A DNA stretch of 64,000 nt from the NCBI RefSeq assembly GCF_964355755.1, contig NC_092672.1:19900501-19964500 (forward strand). Direction: 5' to 3'. A program made the position numbers and the translations under genes. The notes under the pieces were generated by a model. It searched no databases. It saw nothing but the letters and a program-made list of their open reading frames with translations, and was not told the origin of the DNA. Below are positions 11,188 to 24,800 of this stretch, one piece after another; the first letter of the stretch is position 1, and the number at the start of each line of letters is the position of its first letter. The DNA is from Antedon mediterranea (Eukaryota > Echinodermata > Crinoidea > Comatulida > Antedonidae).

Positions 11188-11797
11188 TTACCTCCGCCAA
11201 GGAGGTTATGTTTTCACCCCTGTATGTTTGTGTGTGTGTTTGTGTGTGTGTCTGTGAACAGCCTTGAGGCCACAGTTTTTATCCGATCATGGAGGTTATA
11301 CCTCTATGATCCGATCCTCACCAAATTTGGCAACAATGATCTATGCTCCAAAAGCTCGGAAGAGTTCGAATTTGAGGGGAAAAGGTCATAGGTCAAGGTC
11401 ACAACTAACAAAAAATTATTTTACTGCCTAGAGACCACAGTTTTTATCCGATTCTCACCAAACTTAGCCACAATGATCAATGACACATCATATAATTGTG
11501 GTTAAATTTTGAAGGGTCAGGGTCAAAGATCAAGGTCCACAAAAACAAAAACAAAAAGAAATAAAAAAATAATAAAAAAAAAAACCTCAGTGGGACTTGA
11601 ACCAGCGATCTCAACTGTGAGAGGCTGGATACATAACCATTACACCACACTGTCATCCACAACTTTATAGTGTGCAGTTAACATATTTACACTTAGAACT
11701 AATAAAAAAAAATGTTAAAAAAAAAATATTCAGGGGGCATTTTATGTAGGGGAATTTTACAGTAGGCGGAGGTTTGTACTCTCGGAGTACACTCTAG
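11188..11797 (+). repeat. Interspersed repeat with CCTCCGCC ends, ~610 bp
   Basis: It begins TTTACCTCCGCCAAGGAGGT and ends CAGTAGGCGGAGGTTTGTAC … GAGTACACTCTAG; both ends recur inverted at 163-1748. Inside are two copies of a segment containing CCACAGTTTTTATCCGAT and CAAGGTC words, a T/G-rich (TGTG)n run, and a tRNA-like stretch (11577-11660). It is non-coding. Such elements are common in marine invertebrate genomes. Confidence 0.7.
11577..11660 (-). repeat. tRNA-derived SINE-like segment
   Basis: Read on the minus strand it has an A-box-like GTGGTGTAATGGTTA and a B-box GGTTCAAGTCC at tRNA spacing. The anticodon stem does not pair properly and a T-run follows. It is therefore a tRNA-derived repeat, not a working tRNA gene. 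Confidence 0.65.
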
Positions 11798-12358
11798 TTT
11801 TATTTTATAATTGCATTATATTTGGTTTTATAGTCGAACCTGTTTCAAGAGCATTATTCATCATGCATACAGATTCACAAAATGTAAAATTGTCATAATA
11901 AAAATGCTTAAAGTAATTTTTGTGTATTCCTTGAAACACATAAAACGGTTATGTTTTTTAAAGAAACCTATGTTGGATCGCATTGTACTTTATTTCCTTG
12001 CACCTGTTTTTAACTGTACATGAGACAGTATGCGTTTGTAGTTCTAATCAACTATATGATAAAACAAGGACAACCTATGGTGTAAATTTTACAGAATATA
12101 TTGAATTGCCCTGGTTATCAGATAAAAGTGTTGGTCTTTTGTACAACAATTTGCATTCAAGTATTAATATAGAAAAAGCATTATATATTTTAGATTTGTT
12201 TGTATTTCAGCATTACCTACTTGTAGAGCTAGAATTAATATATTATTAATTGATAGAGGAGGCATTGCTTGAGGAAGTGTTGATAGATGAGACATTTATT
12301 TACTCAACATCATGTTCAGTACTTTTAGTCCTAGTACTGTATTTATATTGATTATTGT

Positions 12359-12560
12359 CAAAATTAGAGGAAGGGATAGTATTTAGGTTGAGTTTAAAGC
12401 CACAATCTGCAGATGATCCCAATGATTGCTTCACATTCTTTGCCATTGTGATGAGCTGTCAAAATTAGAGGAAGGGAAAGTATTTAGGTTGAGTTTAAAG
12501 CCACAATCTGCAGATGATCCCAATGATTGCTTCATTCTTTGCCATTGTGATGAGCTGTCA
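12359..12560. repeat. Tandem duplication, two 101-bp units
   Basis: CAAAATTAGAGGAAGGGATA … GATGAGCTGT is repeated head to tail at 12359-12459 and 12460-12560 with very few differences. It lies just before the first coding exon. Both strands are open across it, but that follows from the repetition and no domain is recognisable. Confidence 0.88.
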
Positions 12561-12778
12561 CACAAGTTTCTTTTTATCATTAAGTATCTACCTCTAGTAT
12601 TCAAATAACTCACAATATTATCATCATGTTTTTATGTCTGTGAAAAGAAGCTGTGTATTTATTAATGCAGTTTACTTTAATATAAAATATTTTTATTTGA
12701 ATTGAAAAATTGTTTTTTTTTATAACTTAAACAAGCATTATACATTGTTTTTGCATTTTCTTTCAGTTTAGCAATACA

Positions 12779-12829
12779 ATGGATCTCCATGGAAGGCTGG
12801 TTAATCTTTGTGCAAAAAATGGTCTTGAG
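12779..12829 (+). CDS. Exon 1: putative start codon, residues 1-17
   Basis: The acceptor TTTCTTTCAG ends at 12766 and the donor GTAGGC starts at 12830, so the whole exon is 12767-12829. The ATG at 12779 opens MDLHGRLVNLCAKNGLE, which reads like the first helix of an ankyrin-type cap. The 12 nt before the ATG (TTT AGC AAT ACA) are also open in frame. Translation could therefore begin in an earlier exon; otherwise the upstream intron lies in the 5' UTR. A tandem 101-bp duplication lies about 220 bp upstream. Confidence 0.7.
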
Positions 12830-15800
12830 GTAGGCAAGTTTACACATTTTTAGGATAATAGCATTTAACCAGCAACAATTATAGCAACACTATCACATTA
12901 ACAACATAATAAATTGTTCTATTAGCTTATGTTATGGAATCAAAAGAGAACTAAAACAAGTAACTAAATAAATTAAATAGTGACAAAATTACAGTATTAC
13001 AATGAACAAAATAATCACTGTAGTGCTTCTATGCTGTTGGCTCATTTGATGTGATTGTTTTGATTTAATTATTTGAGTTTGACCAGCATAATACTGTACA
13101 TCAACACATTAACATACAATACAACATAGAGATGAAAAATGCTGGGCAGGGGCAGCTTAAGCAAAATACATTGCTGTAAATCAAATGAACCAGATACCCC
13201 TCATACAAAAATAAATATTTAAAAAATAATTAAATACAAATTTCATTAAAATTTTTCTATACAAATATGTTTACAAAATTAATGTAAATACAAAATTTAA
13301 GACAAGAAGAAAAAAAACAGATTTTTTTGGGGAATCTAATATATTATGATAATAATATAATATAATGGCTGTAATTTAATACAACATGGAATTTATGTTG
13401 TTGTCTATGTTTACTATAGTATTATGTATTTTACTGAAAAATATAACTGAATGCATATTGATGTATATGTTTTATTTCATAGATTGCAAGAGAAAAAACT
13501 GCTGAAGAAATTTGCCATTTCATTGTTAGCAACCATGCTGTCAACATCAAGAACCAGGTATACATCAATTTGTTTTCCTTTGTAATGAATTTGATATACA
13601 ACGTTAAATTACTTGACACAAATTAAAGTACATCAATACTAATTTGTTTTTAAGATCTTTTATAATTGTTCTCTGGTTGCATATTTGCAGTTAACATTCA
13701 CACTGATTGTTAAAAGCATCATATTATTTGTTTCACTTCTTTAGCATTTTTTAGTGTTAAAAAGTATATTGTGTGTCTATATCTTATCTTAGCTGTCTGT
13801 TAGATGGTTTGTCAATATAATTTAGTACATTAGTCTTTCAGTACAATTTGCTTAGACAATTTGATTGGCTAATACCCGATTTGAATAATGGCTTGGTAAC
13901 CCCATGGTAACCCAACCCCTGTAATTGTAATTAATTTCAGAATCTGAACAATGATATAATTATTCATCTGTAGAACAAATAACTAAACAAACTTCATAAG
14001 AAATATATACATCACTGAAAAAAAATACAAGGCACAAGGCAGTGAAAAAAAGGATGAACAGGTGTCAAACACTTCTATCCACATTGGACCCCTTGTACAA
14101 ATAACAAAACATAAAAACACAAACATTTAGGATATAAAAATAGCTGAAATGGTACTATTTTCAGTTTCATATATAAAGCACACAGACGCAACATGCCAAC
14201 ATTTAAGACCTGGCCACAACAAGCATAATGGAGGTACACACCTAATTGGTGACAGTGGCTAAGGCTGCTTTTGTGCTTTCCTACATTGTCATTCATGCTT
14301 ATATTAACAAATAATGCCTATTTTTCTCTCTCTCTCTTTTGAATATAGATTACTTTTTAAAGGCACATAATTTAGCTCATCAGCTTTTGTATTTTTGTAA
14401 TATGAACAAATTTCACACAGCAGTTTCATTTATTAAACTTTATCACTGAAAGAAAAATACAAGGCACAAAAAGGCAGTGAAAAAAGTGATGAACAGGTGG
14501 CAAGCACTTCTATCCACATTGGACCCCTTGTACAAATAACAAAACATAAAAACACAAACATTTAAGATATAAAAATAGCTGAAATTATAATATTTTCAGT
14601 TTCATATATAAAGCGCAACATGCCATCATTTACAACCTGGATTTCACACAGCAGTTTGAAACAAACAATTCAATTTTCCATTTATAAAAAAATATTAACA
14701 TAATTAAAAAACTATTCATTAAACATTAACAATTCAACAGATTTAGTTATTCAAGTTATTTAAAATGACATTAAATGCTGTATAAGTATTAATGTGTATT
14801 ACAACTAAAAATATCAATGTTAGGAAAAATTTAACTAGATCATTATAAAGCTCTGTTTACACTATTAAACTTTATGTGACAAAAAAATGTGATTTGCCCA
14901 TATATGGACAAAATGATGCCATATCACCACCATATTTGGGCAAATCACCACCATATTTGGGCACATCACACATTTTTTTGTAAATCTAGTCTAGTGATAG
15001 TGTAGACATAGCTGAAGTTGAGCAACATGACAGAAAGAACTGTTTTTACTATATAACAGGCACATGAACATGAGTTTTAAACCGCCTGATTATATACTGA
15101 AATTTGATTAATTAATTTGAAACAATAAAGATGAGGAAACATAAGAATATTTAAATTACAAATAAATTGACATTTAGTCCTTAATTATGACACTCAAAAT
15201 CTTAAAACATTAATCCTCTCAACATTTTAAAAATTCTATAAGAATAATATTTAATATAATGTTGTTTTACTCTACTATCACTTTGTTCTATATTTATTTT
15301 ACTGCATGTTTGTGTCTTTGTCTTTCTTATTCTGAAATATTTAAAGTTATTGGTGAACTCTACACAGTAGGCACATTGTAAATAAACTATAGAAATTGAT
15401 ACCAAGAACTATGTTTATCGTCATTCTTTTAGAGAATCAAGACAGATTTTGTGGATTCATTTATTTCAAGATGGATATTTTCAATAATCCTCATTATGGG
15501 ATAATTTTAAAAATATGTTACCACTGTTATAATAGACAAACCAATTTCACAAGAAGAAAATATGTGAATGAAATCATTAAGATTAGATTTGGGTTATGGC
15601 TGGTAGATTGTATACATTACAATTCGTACTAATTGTGATAATATAATAAGACACACTATCACTCTAATAAATAGTAAACTGAATCAACAAATTAAACTTA
15701 TTATAAATGATGGCAAATAATCACAATAAAAGCTTAAAAAATGCTTGCTCATTTGACTGGCACATAATTAGTATGTTATGTTCAGGCCTAATTTGTCTAA

Positions 15801-18800
15801 TTTTTTCTTAAGTACTTGACTACAGTCGGTAGTATAATAGCAATAATACTTGTTATTCTTTCAATGATTATTATTATTTTTTTTTTTTACCATATTTAAT
15901 GAGGGTGATCCATCCAGCAATTGCTGATCATTAGGGACCCTCAGAGGTTCACAAGACAAACATATACACAAGATACTCTACATAAACAAAGTCTTATTAC
16001 AAGTTTTTGGGAGTGGAGTTGTAATGTTTTCTGACATGTGACAGGACTTGAACCCAGGATCCTTAATTATGATAACACACTGTCTGTTATTATTTCATAG
16101 ATCCTAAATGTATATCAAAGCAATGCTGAAAATTAGTATTATACAATGTTTGTTATAAAAGACATTAAGTTTTAATTGATTAATTTTATTGATTAAAATT
16201 TTTTTATTAGATTTATATTTTTTGCACGACAAAATAATATGAAAGAAAATATATACTAAATAATTGTGAATAAAAAGTGAGGTTATGATTACACTGTCAA
16301 CAATTGTGATGTACAAAATAAAAATGCCTACACACAAAACACACACAATAAACAGTAGGCCTAAATGATTATCAACAAGCTATTACAAGTTGGAGTGGTG
16401 CAATTGAATATTAACAGCTACCAACACAATTTGAAATTTAAAATAAATTGTCCAGTTTTATAATTGCACTGTAAAATAATCCTATAAATGAAATTGTTTA
16501 AAACATGTAGGATACCTTTTATTTTCACAATAGTTTTGCATTAAAATAAAATTGATTATAGATGATATAGTTAGTATACTGTTATCTGCTTAATATTTCA
16601 GAATATAAATACCTTGATCATGAGCATAAGAATAGTTTACAAAAAAACAATACATTTTACAATGCTTTGTAGAAATAATCATTTAAAATTGATTGTTGTT
16701 TTTAGAAAAATCATTTTCAACATTGAAAAAAATATTAACTTTATTAAATTAAGGATATTTATAAGATTATTAATATTAGTCATTTTTTTGTGTTCGATAT
16801 TAAGGAATATGATGTACATGTTTTGTAACTGTTGTTTATTATTTAATATTTTCAATAGAATGGCTGGACAGCATTAATTTATGCTGCTAATGCAGGTAAT
16901 ACAACCATGTGCCAACTGGTCTTAGATGGTGGAGCTGATGTCAATATGCAGACTAATGTAAGTCATACACACAGTTTATAACATTAATTTAACCTTCAGT
17001 GAAACAAATCAATAAATTTAAACTATTGTTTTTAGAATTTAGATGACTACCAGTACTATAAGACTTTAGGAAAATCATAGATGTTATATAATATCTCTAT
17101 GGGAAGATTAATTTAGTTGACAATACACTACTGTAGTATCCATGTTACTATACTATTGTAGTTATATTATAATAATACCAATTCTCGTAACATTATTTTA
17201 AATATATCTTTTATATTCTTAAAATGAATAGAATAACACAATACTGGTGTGTATATATAGGTCAATATAGAAATGATGAATGTTATAAGTTATAAACACA
17301 TGCGTAATAACTTATTTTCTTCTTTTTTACAAATTCTCATACTATTACTATTCTGTTTAAATTTGCAATCAAATTTTTTTATTAAGAACATGTATACTTC
17401 AAGTTAATTGTTTACACACTGTTATACCATAACATTAATATGTGTATTAAATAAAATACACATTTATTTTCCATAATTCATTGCCGAATGCTGCTTTTAG
17501 AAAAGTGTGAAATGAATTTTACACCACAGTTTTTAAAAATTGTTGCTATTGATTAATAAAAATGCTGATAGCATGCATCTATACATACAGGGTATCAATA
17601 TAACCCAATTGTACTAGGAATGTTATATGTAGTTTCAACATTATCCAACATCTTCGATCCAATTTTGTGGTCAATGGGGTGGAAATTCCCCACTTTTTGT
17701 ATGTTTGTCTGTTTTTTGTTATTGCATGCATCCATATGGTAAATAAAAATGGCCACAATTAGGGAGAGCGTGGGGTATTAATGAGGTATCAAACTTTACT
17801 TGATTGCAATTGTACTGTGTTTTAAACTATAATTGTAACTTGCCCTTGGGCAAGTACACTTACTAGTTTGAGATATACTTTTATTCAACTGTGATATATT
17901 ATTGTAAAAAGATTCTTGTTGTGTTGTTTTTGTTTTATTAACAAAAATGTGCATTTTTCTAAACTATATTTATTTTTTAAATGTTAAATAGATTGGCAAT
18001 ACAGCATTGCATTTGGCTGCAGCAAATGGTCACGTCGATGTCTGCCAAACATTGGTAGACATGGCAGCAGCAGTGGACCAACAAAATAATGTGAGTCATA
18101 AATTAATTTTTGTAATCGCATTCATGATCAGAATCCTAAATTGTGTACATATTAACTTTAGATTAAAATGCTTGTTCCTCAAACAGAATTGCACAAACTG
18201 CATTCCTAAAGAATGTAATTATTTTATTACGGTATAGTTATTACGGTATATGTTAATACCTTCATATTTTTTCTTATTTTAAATTTTATTCAATTGTCTA
18301 ATTATTCAGCATCTTAAATTTAACAAATTTACCATCAAGATAGTGCAGGCAAGTCAACATTGACCGAAAAAAAATTAAACAAGTTTAAAATGCTATTTTT
18401 GGGGCTATTAAAAATCTGCAGTTAATCTAGCAATCATTGGGTGGATTACTGTAATTTGGTTATTAAAATCACTTTGGTTTTGAAGTTTCTTGTTGGTATG
18501 ACAACTACAACTAATGCAGCTCCTGCATTGTATCTCTCTCAGAATATCCTTGTATAATCAATCTTCTTCAAACTTTTTTTTATCATTACATTAGTAATGG
18601 TAATTTTAATACAATTTTAATATTATTGAATGCTTTTCATGTTGGCAACAAATTTGTCACTGTGTGTATAATTGTGGTAAATTAAAACAAAATAAGAATG
18701 CCAGTTTTGCTATAAAAAAGGAAAGCTTAAAAATCGTCTACGGTAAATATTTGGCGCATGCTCATTGAACACCAAAGATCGAATCAAGTTTTTCTTTTTT

Positions 18801-21800
18801 TGGATGATCACTCTTTCTTTACATTTGCTCATTAGCTTTTTTCTGTTAGCAAATGTGCACTATTATAACATTATATTTCCATACCTTCATTCCTATCAAT
18901 CAATCCTTCTGGTTGCTATGTTTCATATAGTTGAAATGAAGAAAGACCACAAAGACAAAGACATTCAAAATGCACATGCTCAAAATTTAGGCAGTAACAC
19001 TTATTAAGAAATAATCTTTTGGTTCACATACATTTACTTACTGTCAATCGATAGTATTATCAGCATTCATGATACTGTGGCTATTAGTCCAGTCAGAAAT
19101 CACCCTCACCATGGTATAAGAATGTACCTTAATAACATTTCATCCGTAGGTCCTACTGTATGTATATTGGTAATAACATTTCTTGATTTTGCGTCTTGCA
19201 AAACTTGTGATTTTAAGAGAAAATTATAGTTTTATACCCAATTTATAACCGCCTTATGTCGTATTATTGTGTACAGCGAATGCGACGAAGCGTGACTGAA
19301 ATTTCGATTAACAAAGCTATTTGAAAAAAATAATAGTTTATACAATAATTTAAGTATAGTTTACAATAAATTAAGTAATAAAATACATAACATATAAAGA
19401 AAACCCAAGTATAAACTAAAATATTTACAGATATGTGTTTAAAAATGTACAAATAAAAATGGCTTTCCATAAAATAAAGTGCGCCCTCACTCGTCCTTCT
19501 TTTATTGGACTAGTATGGATTTTGTTAGTTATTGCCAATTCTCCTTTTTTTTAAGACGTGACTTAATATATACAAATAAAGTTTGTTGGTGGAGAGTAGT
19601 CCTATTGTACAATGATAATTATTATTGGACATTTTATACACAAAAGCATCTCATAAATGATCGGTTCACCTCCACGGCCTGAAAGTTCTCACTTGGGACG
19701 AGAAAGTAAAGCCCAGAACAAAAGTTGTATATGCATTTATTTTAAATATTGTTAGAACACAGTAGTTTAATATGTTGACTTATTCAAATGCTTATAAATA
19801 ACGTTTTGAACTTAAAAGATGTATTGTCCCCAAAAGTGAAGATGGAAATTAATTAATTAATTAAATGTAAAATAATAACACAGTTATTTGTCAGACATCT
19901 TCGAACTTATATAAAGAATCTTCGGGGCAGGATTACATTTTCTAAAACACGAAATTGTTCATACGATACGGATGCCAAAAATAGACAATTCAAAGAAACT
20001 CAAATAAAACTAACAATCACAAGGATTACTTTGTTGCGGATAACCAATGAGAAAATATTTCAGACGACTTTATTCATTTCATCTTTATTATCGTATACGT
20101 GAAATGTCATTTAAATGATTCTTACTCAAATTAACATTGACTATAATCACGAATATGCAATGCATTGTGATATCCACGCAAGTAATGCTGTGAAAAAAAA
20201 AAGAATGTCCAAAATAAAACCAGATAATTAGGAAATCATTACGTGTTTAGCAGATATACAATATGCACTTAATTCATCATGATGGTATACTGGAGGTTGT
20301 GTTTAAATATATACAATCCTTTTTTTCCATGATAAAAAATAGAAATATATTTGTGAAAATATAATATTCTGCCTCTTGCGTAAAAAAAAGAGGCAATAAC
20401 TAACAAAATCCATACAAGTCTGATAAAAGAATGACAAGTGCGGGCGCACTTTATTTTATGGAAGGCCACAAGTTTTGCAAGACGCAACATCAAGAAATGT
20501 TATTGCCAATATACATAAAACCTACGGATGAAATTTTATTAGGGTACGTTCTTATAGCATGGTGAGGGTGATTTTTGACTGGACTATATGAATGATGAAG
20601 TTAGGGTAAAGAGATATCAACATGACCAGAGGATTGGTACCTGCTGTCTCTTTTTTTTATAAATTTGTTAAATTATTAAATCTTACTTAAAACAATTTTT
20701 GCTCCTTTAATGTACAGGATATCACCATTTTAGTATTTGAATTGTACAAATTTATCAGTCTTATGTAGTAGGTTGCACTGCATTTCTGCATAATGCATAT
20801 TTTTCTTGACTTTTTACACTAGAGAATGGTCCTACTTCCCTTCCCCTGTAGAGCACCGTATCAAGAATGTTAAATAACTGACAAGAGAAAATAAAAGTAC
20901 AATTGCTTGTCTACAAACACTTTATTCACAGTACACATATGGCTGGCTACTAGTTGATTTCATTGATTAAATAGTGATAATAATGTGGTCCCATGCCTTC
21001 TACTCTCTATCAGCATGTGTATATGTGTCCAACAATAATGTCCAACCACCAATAGTTCTTGATAGTTCAGACACTGAATTATTTAATATTTTAAATAAAC
21101 CAAAATAAATTTACACAATCTAGTATTTTTGTAAAAAATTAATAAAATATGCACTTAAATGTTAATTTTCTTTTTACCCAAACCTTGTATTATTTTTAGA
21201 TAAATACAGAATTTCATTTATAGTATTGTGGTACAAAACTATGGAACAATCAAGACCTTCTGTTTATGAATTATTTCTTGTACTGTAGGTGTTTTTGATT
21301 AGTTTTATAAACTACACCTTGTCACCTTCTGTCAATTATTTAAGAATTACTGACATTCAATGATAGAAGTTTCTCCTTCATCTAATGTTCTAGGAAGCAG
21401 TATTGTTATATTTTTTTTTATTGAGAATTGTCCTATAATTTCACACATAAATTAATTATTCCCTGAGATTTGGAATCAAAATAAACTGTACATTGACTTA
21501 GGAATGTATTTAATAATTGCCCTGATTTAATGCACAACTATTAATTTAGATTGTATACTGGCTTTTTCTTTTATCCAAATGTACATATGAAAAACATAAG
21601 CACTCATTTTGAGGGCTTGTGATGAGTTGAAAATCAAATAACAATATTATCAAGTTAAAGTTCAATACAATTTTTTCCATAATGGTCAAATGAATACAAA
21701 ACAGAAAATATATTTAGGTTAATACATAATTTGTTTAAAAAGTAGAATGAAATGATACATGAATAAAGGTACAGTATAACCATACAGGAACTTAAAATAA

Positions 21801-24800
21801 ATAAATAAAATCAACAGAAATATAGACAATAGTGTATAATTTCATCAGAAAAGTAGTTGGACAGATACTGATATTTCAAATATTATTTAAAAGTCTTTAT
21901 AATTAGAAACAATGGTTAAATCAAGACTATTTCACTTATATTTGGGTTAAAACATCATTGTTTGTTTAAAATAATTGGCAAACTCTACAATCCTCCAAAA
22001 AACATAGCAAGCCGCATTTAACCAACATAAAAGTGATTGAATCAGTAGTGTACAACTCACTTGGTTTGTGAATTAAAAAATCATTTTTTGTTATTAAAAT
22101 AAAATAAAGTTGTATCATCTGAAAAAAAAGGTTGTCTGGAAGATTTACTAATTATTAATTTGAAATAATGATTTGATCTGCAAGATAGCTTTTAAATCAA
22201 TCTAAGAAAGGCCCCAAAATACCATAACTTAAAAATATAAGGGTTAAAATTAACAACATCAAATGTTTTTGATAAATCTAGAAAAAAATAAACATCAATA
22301 ATTTTTTTAACATGAGGTGTATTGTTACTTTCTTTACCAGGATTAATTATAGACTGTATTACTTCTCATTTTTTATGTTACATTTATTCTCATTGAATTT
22401 AGTTTCGTAGCATTTTTTTCTTTGAAATGTGACAGTGCAGTAAATAATGTTGCTATACTTTTTATATCTTGAAATATCGGAAAATTTATGAATTTGTTAA
22501 AGTTTATGCTTATGTTTACTAAATTTATTTAGATGGGGTGAGTAGAGGGGTGTCATCCATAGTTGTTTTCGTGTTTTGTTTTTTTCTTGAACTGAAAAAA
22601 GTATATAAAAAAATGTATCCAACATTAGTATAGTTTAGACCAATCAGTTTGAGAAAGATAAAAGCAAAATACACCTATATCTCTAATTCAGTATGAATGG
22701 TCAGGAACGTCAACCTTATTTAAAGTTAATCATAATCAATTATTTTTGACATAGGTAAATAATCAGAGATGAATTGTAATACCCGAATAAAAAAACCAAA
22801 ATTGGTAGGCCTATGGTTTGTGTAAAAATAATCAATAAGTTCTGCATTAGTTTTTGTAATTCTCTTGATTTAGAAATCGTAAGGAAAAAAGAAAAATAGT
22901 TGATAAGATGATATAAAATAATTATTAGTTAGATTATGCTTATTAAATTTGATTAAAACAATGTTGAATTCTCCCACAATATTACAAAATATTCATGATT
23001 TAAATCTTGAAAACAATTAATTTATAATAACCACAAAATGTTCTATGTTATTAGATTTCAGTTGACTTAAATAAAGCCAAATATAGAATTCTTTTTTGTT
23101 TATAAAAGCAAATCACATATAGTTCTTTTGTTAATAATAAATCTGGTTATATTTTGTAATAAAAAAAAACAATAATTGTGTTCTGGAATGTTCATTTTTA
23201 TTAAATACATTATGCGTATGACAAAAAGGGTGATTTGTTTAGAAAGATTTCTGAATCATAAACATTACACATTGTATATTGTACCTACCTACTGTAAGTC
23301 ATGACCAACATATAGTATGTGTAATGATTACCATTTTTAATCACTTTCCTTCATTAAATGCCTTTTCTGGATGTCGGCAGCCGGCAGATCATCTATCACA
23401 TAAAAGGGTGTTTCCATCATAGCCTTAGTTTTTCGAATCACAATGAATCTCTACGGCCTATAGGCCTAAATGATAATGTGTCTTGGGCATAGATCTTCAC
23501 CTAAATTTTTCCAGTTACAAGGTGCATTTGATCTTTTCCCTTGATGATTGTCACCAAATCTTAGGTTGTAGCTTCTAGAATGCCTTTCAACTCGTAGCAA
23601 TTCAGCTTCCATGTAGCTATTGTATCCTGTTTATATTTGATGTTTCACACATTCATGTCAAACTATCCGTTGTAGCTTTAAATCTATCCTTAGTTTTACT
23701 TTGAAGTAAATAGGTGAACAAAGCTATAGAGAGAAAATGTTCATACTTCAATCGTCAATTATGACGTCATAAACAAGGTACCAATCGAAAAAAGTGCGAT
23801 TTATAATGTACTACTCCTCCGTTATTTGTTGTAGTACTTCTGCTCCCGGAAATAGCAAAAAATTGCTGTATTTGGTAGCAAGGTTATTGATGTGTATGTG
23901 ACGTTACATCCCGTCTTCTGACGTCATTACAGCTTCTTTTGCTGTACCCCGAGTATCGCACATTCGTACTTGTTTATTCATAGCATGTTCAGTAGGCTTA
24001 GTTTTTTTACCTATACTATGAATTTGTGTTTTTCTTGTATTCATAGTTCCAGATAAAGCACTAATAATGTGTTATGAATACTCAGGCTTATATTCTTAGT
24101 AAAATGTAATTACTTTAGACTTGCAGAATTATCAACTGTTGGGAATTAAATATTATGCAGAGCAAGTATGTCTTCACTCAGAGATGTTCATAGCACTTTA
24201 ATTTTACTGTAAATAAGAATTTGAGTTCTCTACACTAAAGGTTATTCACATGACAGTATGTAATACTAATAGTGATATGTAAAAGGAATTTAATAATAAA
24301 TCATAATCATCAGAAATAGAAAAATTTATTTAATTAATACAAATTGTTCAATACAATTTAAAATATTTAATATTCCTAGAGTATTATCACAAATAGATAA
24401 TCATTTCAATTTGTTGCATTCAAAATACAGTAGGAAGGTTTGTTAATTATATAATTGTATTACTCGATAATTTTTTTAACTCCATCTTTGGTATTCTTTG
24501 AAAATTACCTTTTTTTTCAATGAGCTTGCCTGAATCTTCGACTGTCTGGTATTTTCAATTCTCCTTCTCTTTTTTTATTTGGAGATAATATCATATTTTG
24601 TATCATCTTCTTCCCAACTTTTTTATTATTTTTTTCTGGGAGCCTAGGCGTAAAGTTTTTAAACTTATATAGGTTTCCTTCCACACTATGTTTTTTGTTG
24701 GTTATTATTACAAGTGTTTATATAATTATTATTTGATGTATTTTTAATATATGTGTGGAGAACATTTATTGAATATTTATTTATTGAATATTGAACAAAT

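Larger units (their letters stand above)
1..12766. other. Upstream region without a supported gene
   Basis: No reading frame here has exon-like borders, recognisable domains or conservation signs. The region is repeat-rich (listed separately). A promoter or upstream non-coding exon of the ankyrin-Roc gene should lie here or further left, but no convincing TATA/initiator combination stands out in such A+T-rich DNA. Confidence 0.6.
13558..16858 (+). other. Intron 2, 3.3 kb, repeats only
   Basis: It contains direct repeats (14013-14640), a small MITE (14849-15013) and a truncated SINE (15880-16080). Open frames at 15,396-15,632 and 16,614-16,877 have no recognisable features. Nothing else is seen. 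Confidence 0.6.

Noticed and set aside
11577-11660. Candidate tRNA gene on the minus strand
   Set aside because: A and B boxes are present but the anticodon and acceptor stems do not pair. The same applies to 40310-40379, 42626-42695 and 56030-56102: all are SINE heads.
11983-12249. 88-codon open frame upstream of exon 1 as an extra coding exon
   Set aside because: No ankyrin or other motif, no fitting donor site that would join exon 1 in phase, and unremarkable composition.
12426-12613. Open frames on both strands in the 101-bp duplication before exon 1
   Set aside because: Both strands are open because the same short sequence is repeated; no splice signals or domain support coding. A 5' UTR role remains possible.
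23441-23470. ATG context in S1 (ACAATGRATCTCTRCGGC, also at 47330) similar to the start of exon 1
   Set aside because: Similarity covers only about 12 bases, frames after it close quickly and no splice donor follows. Treated as chance.
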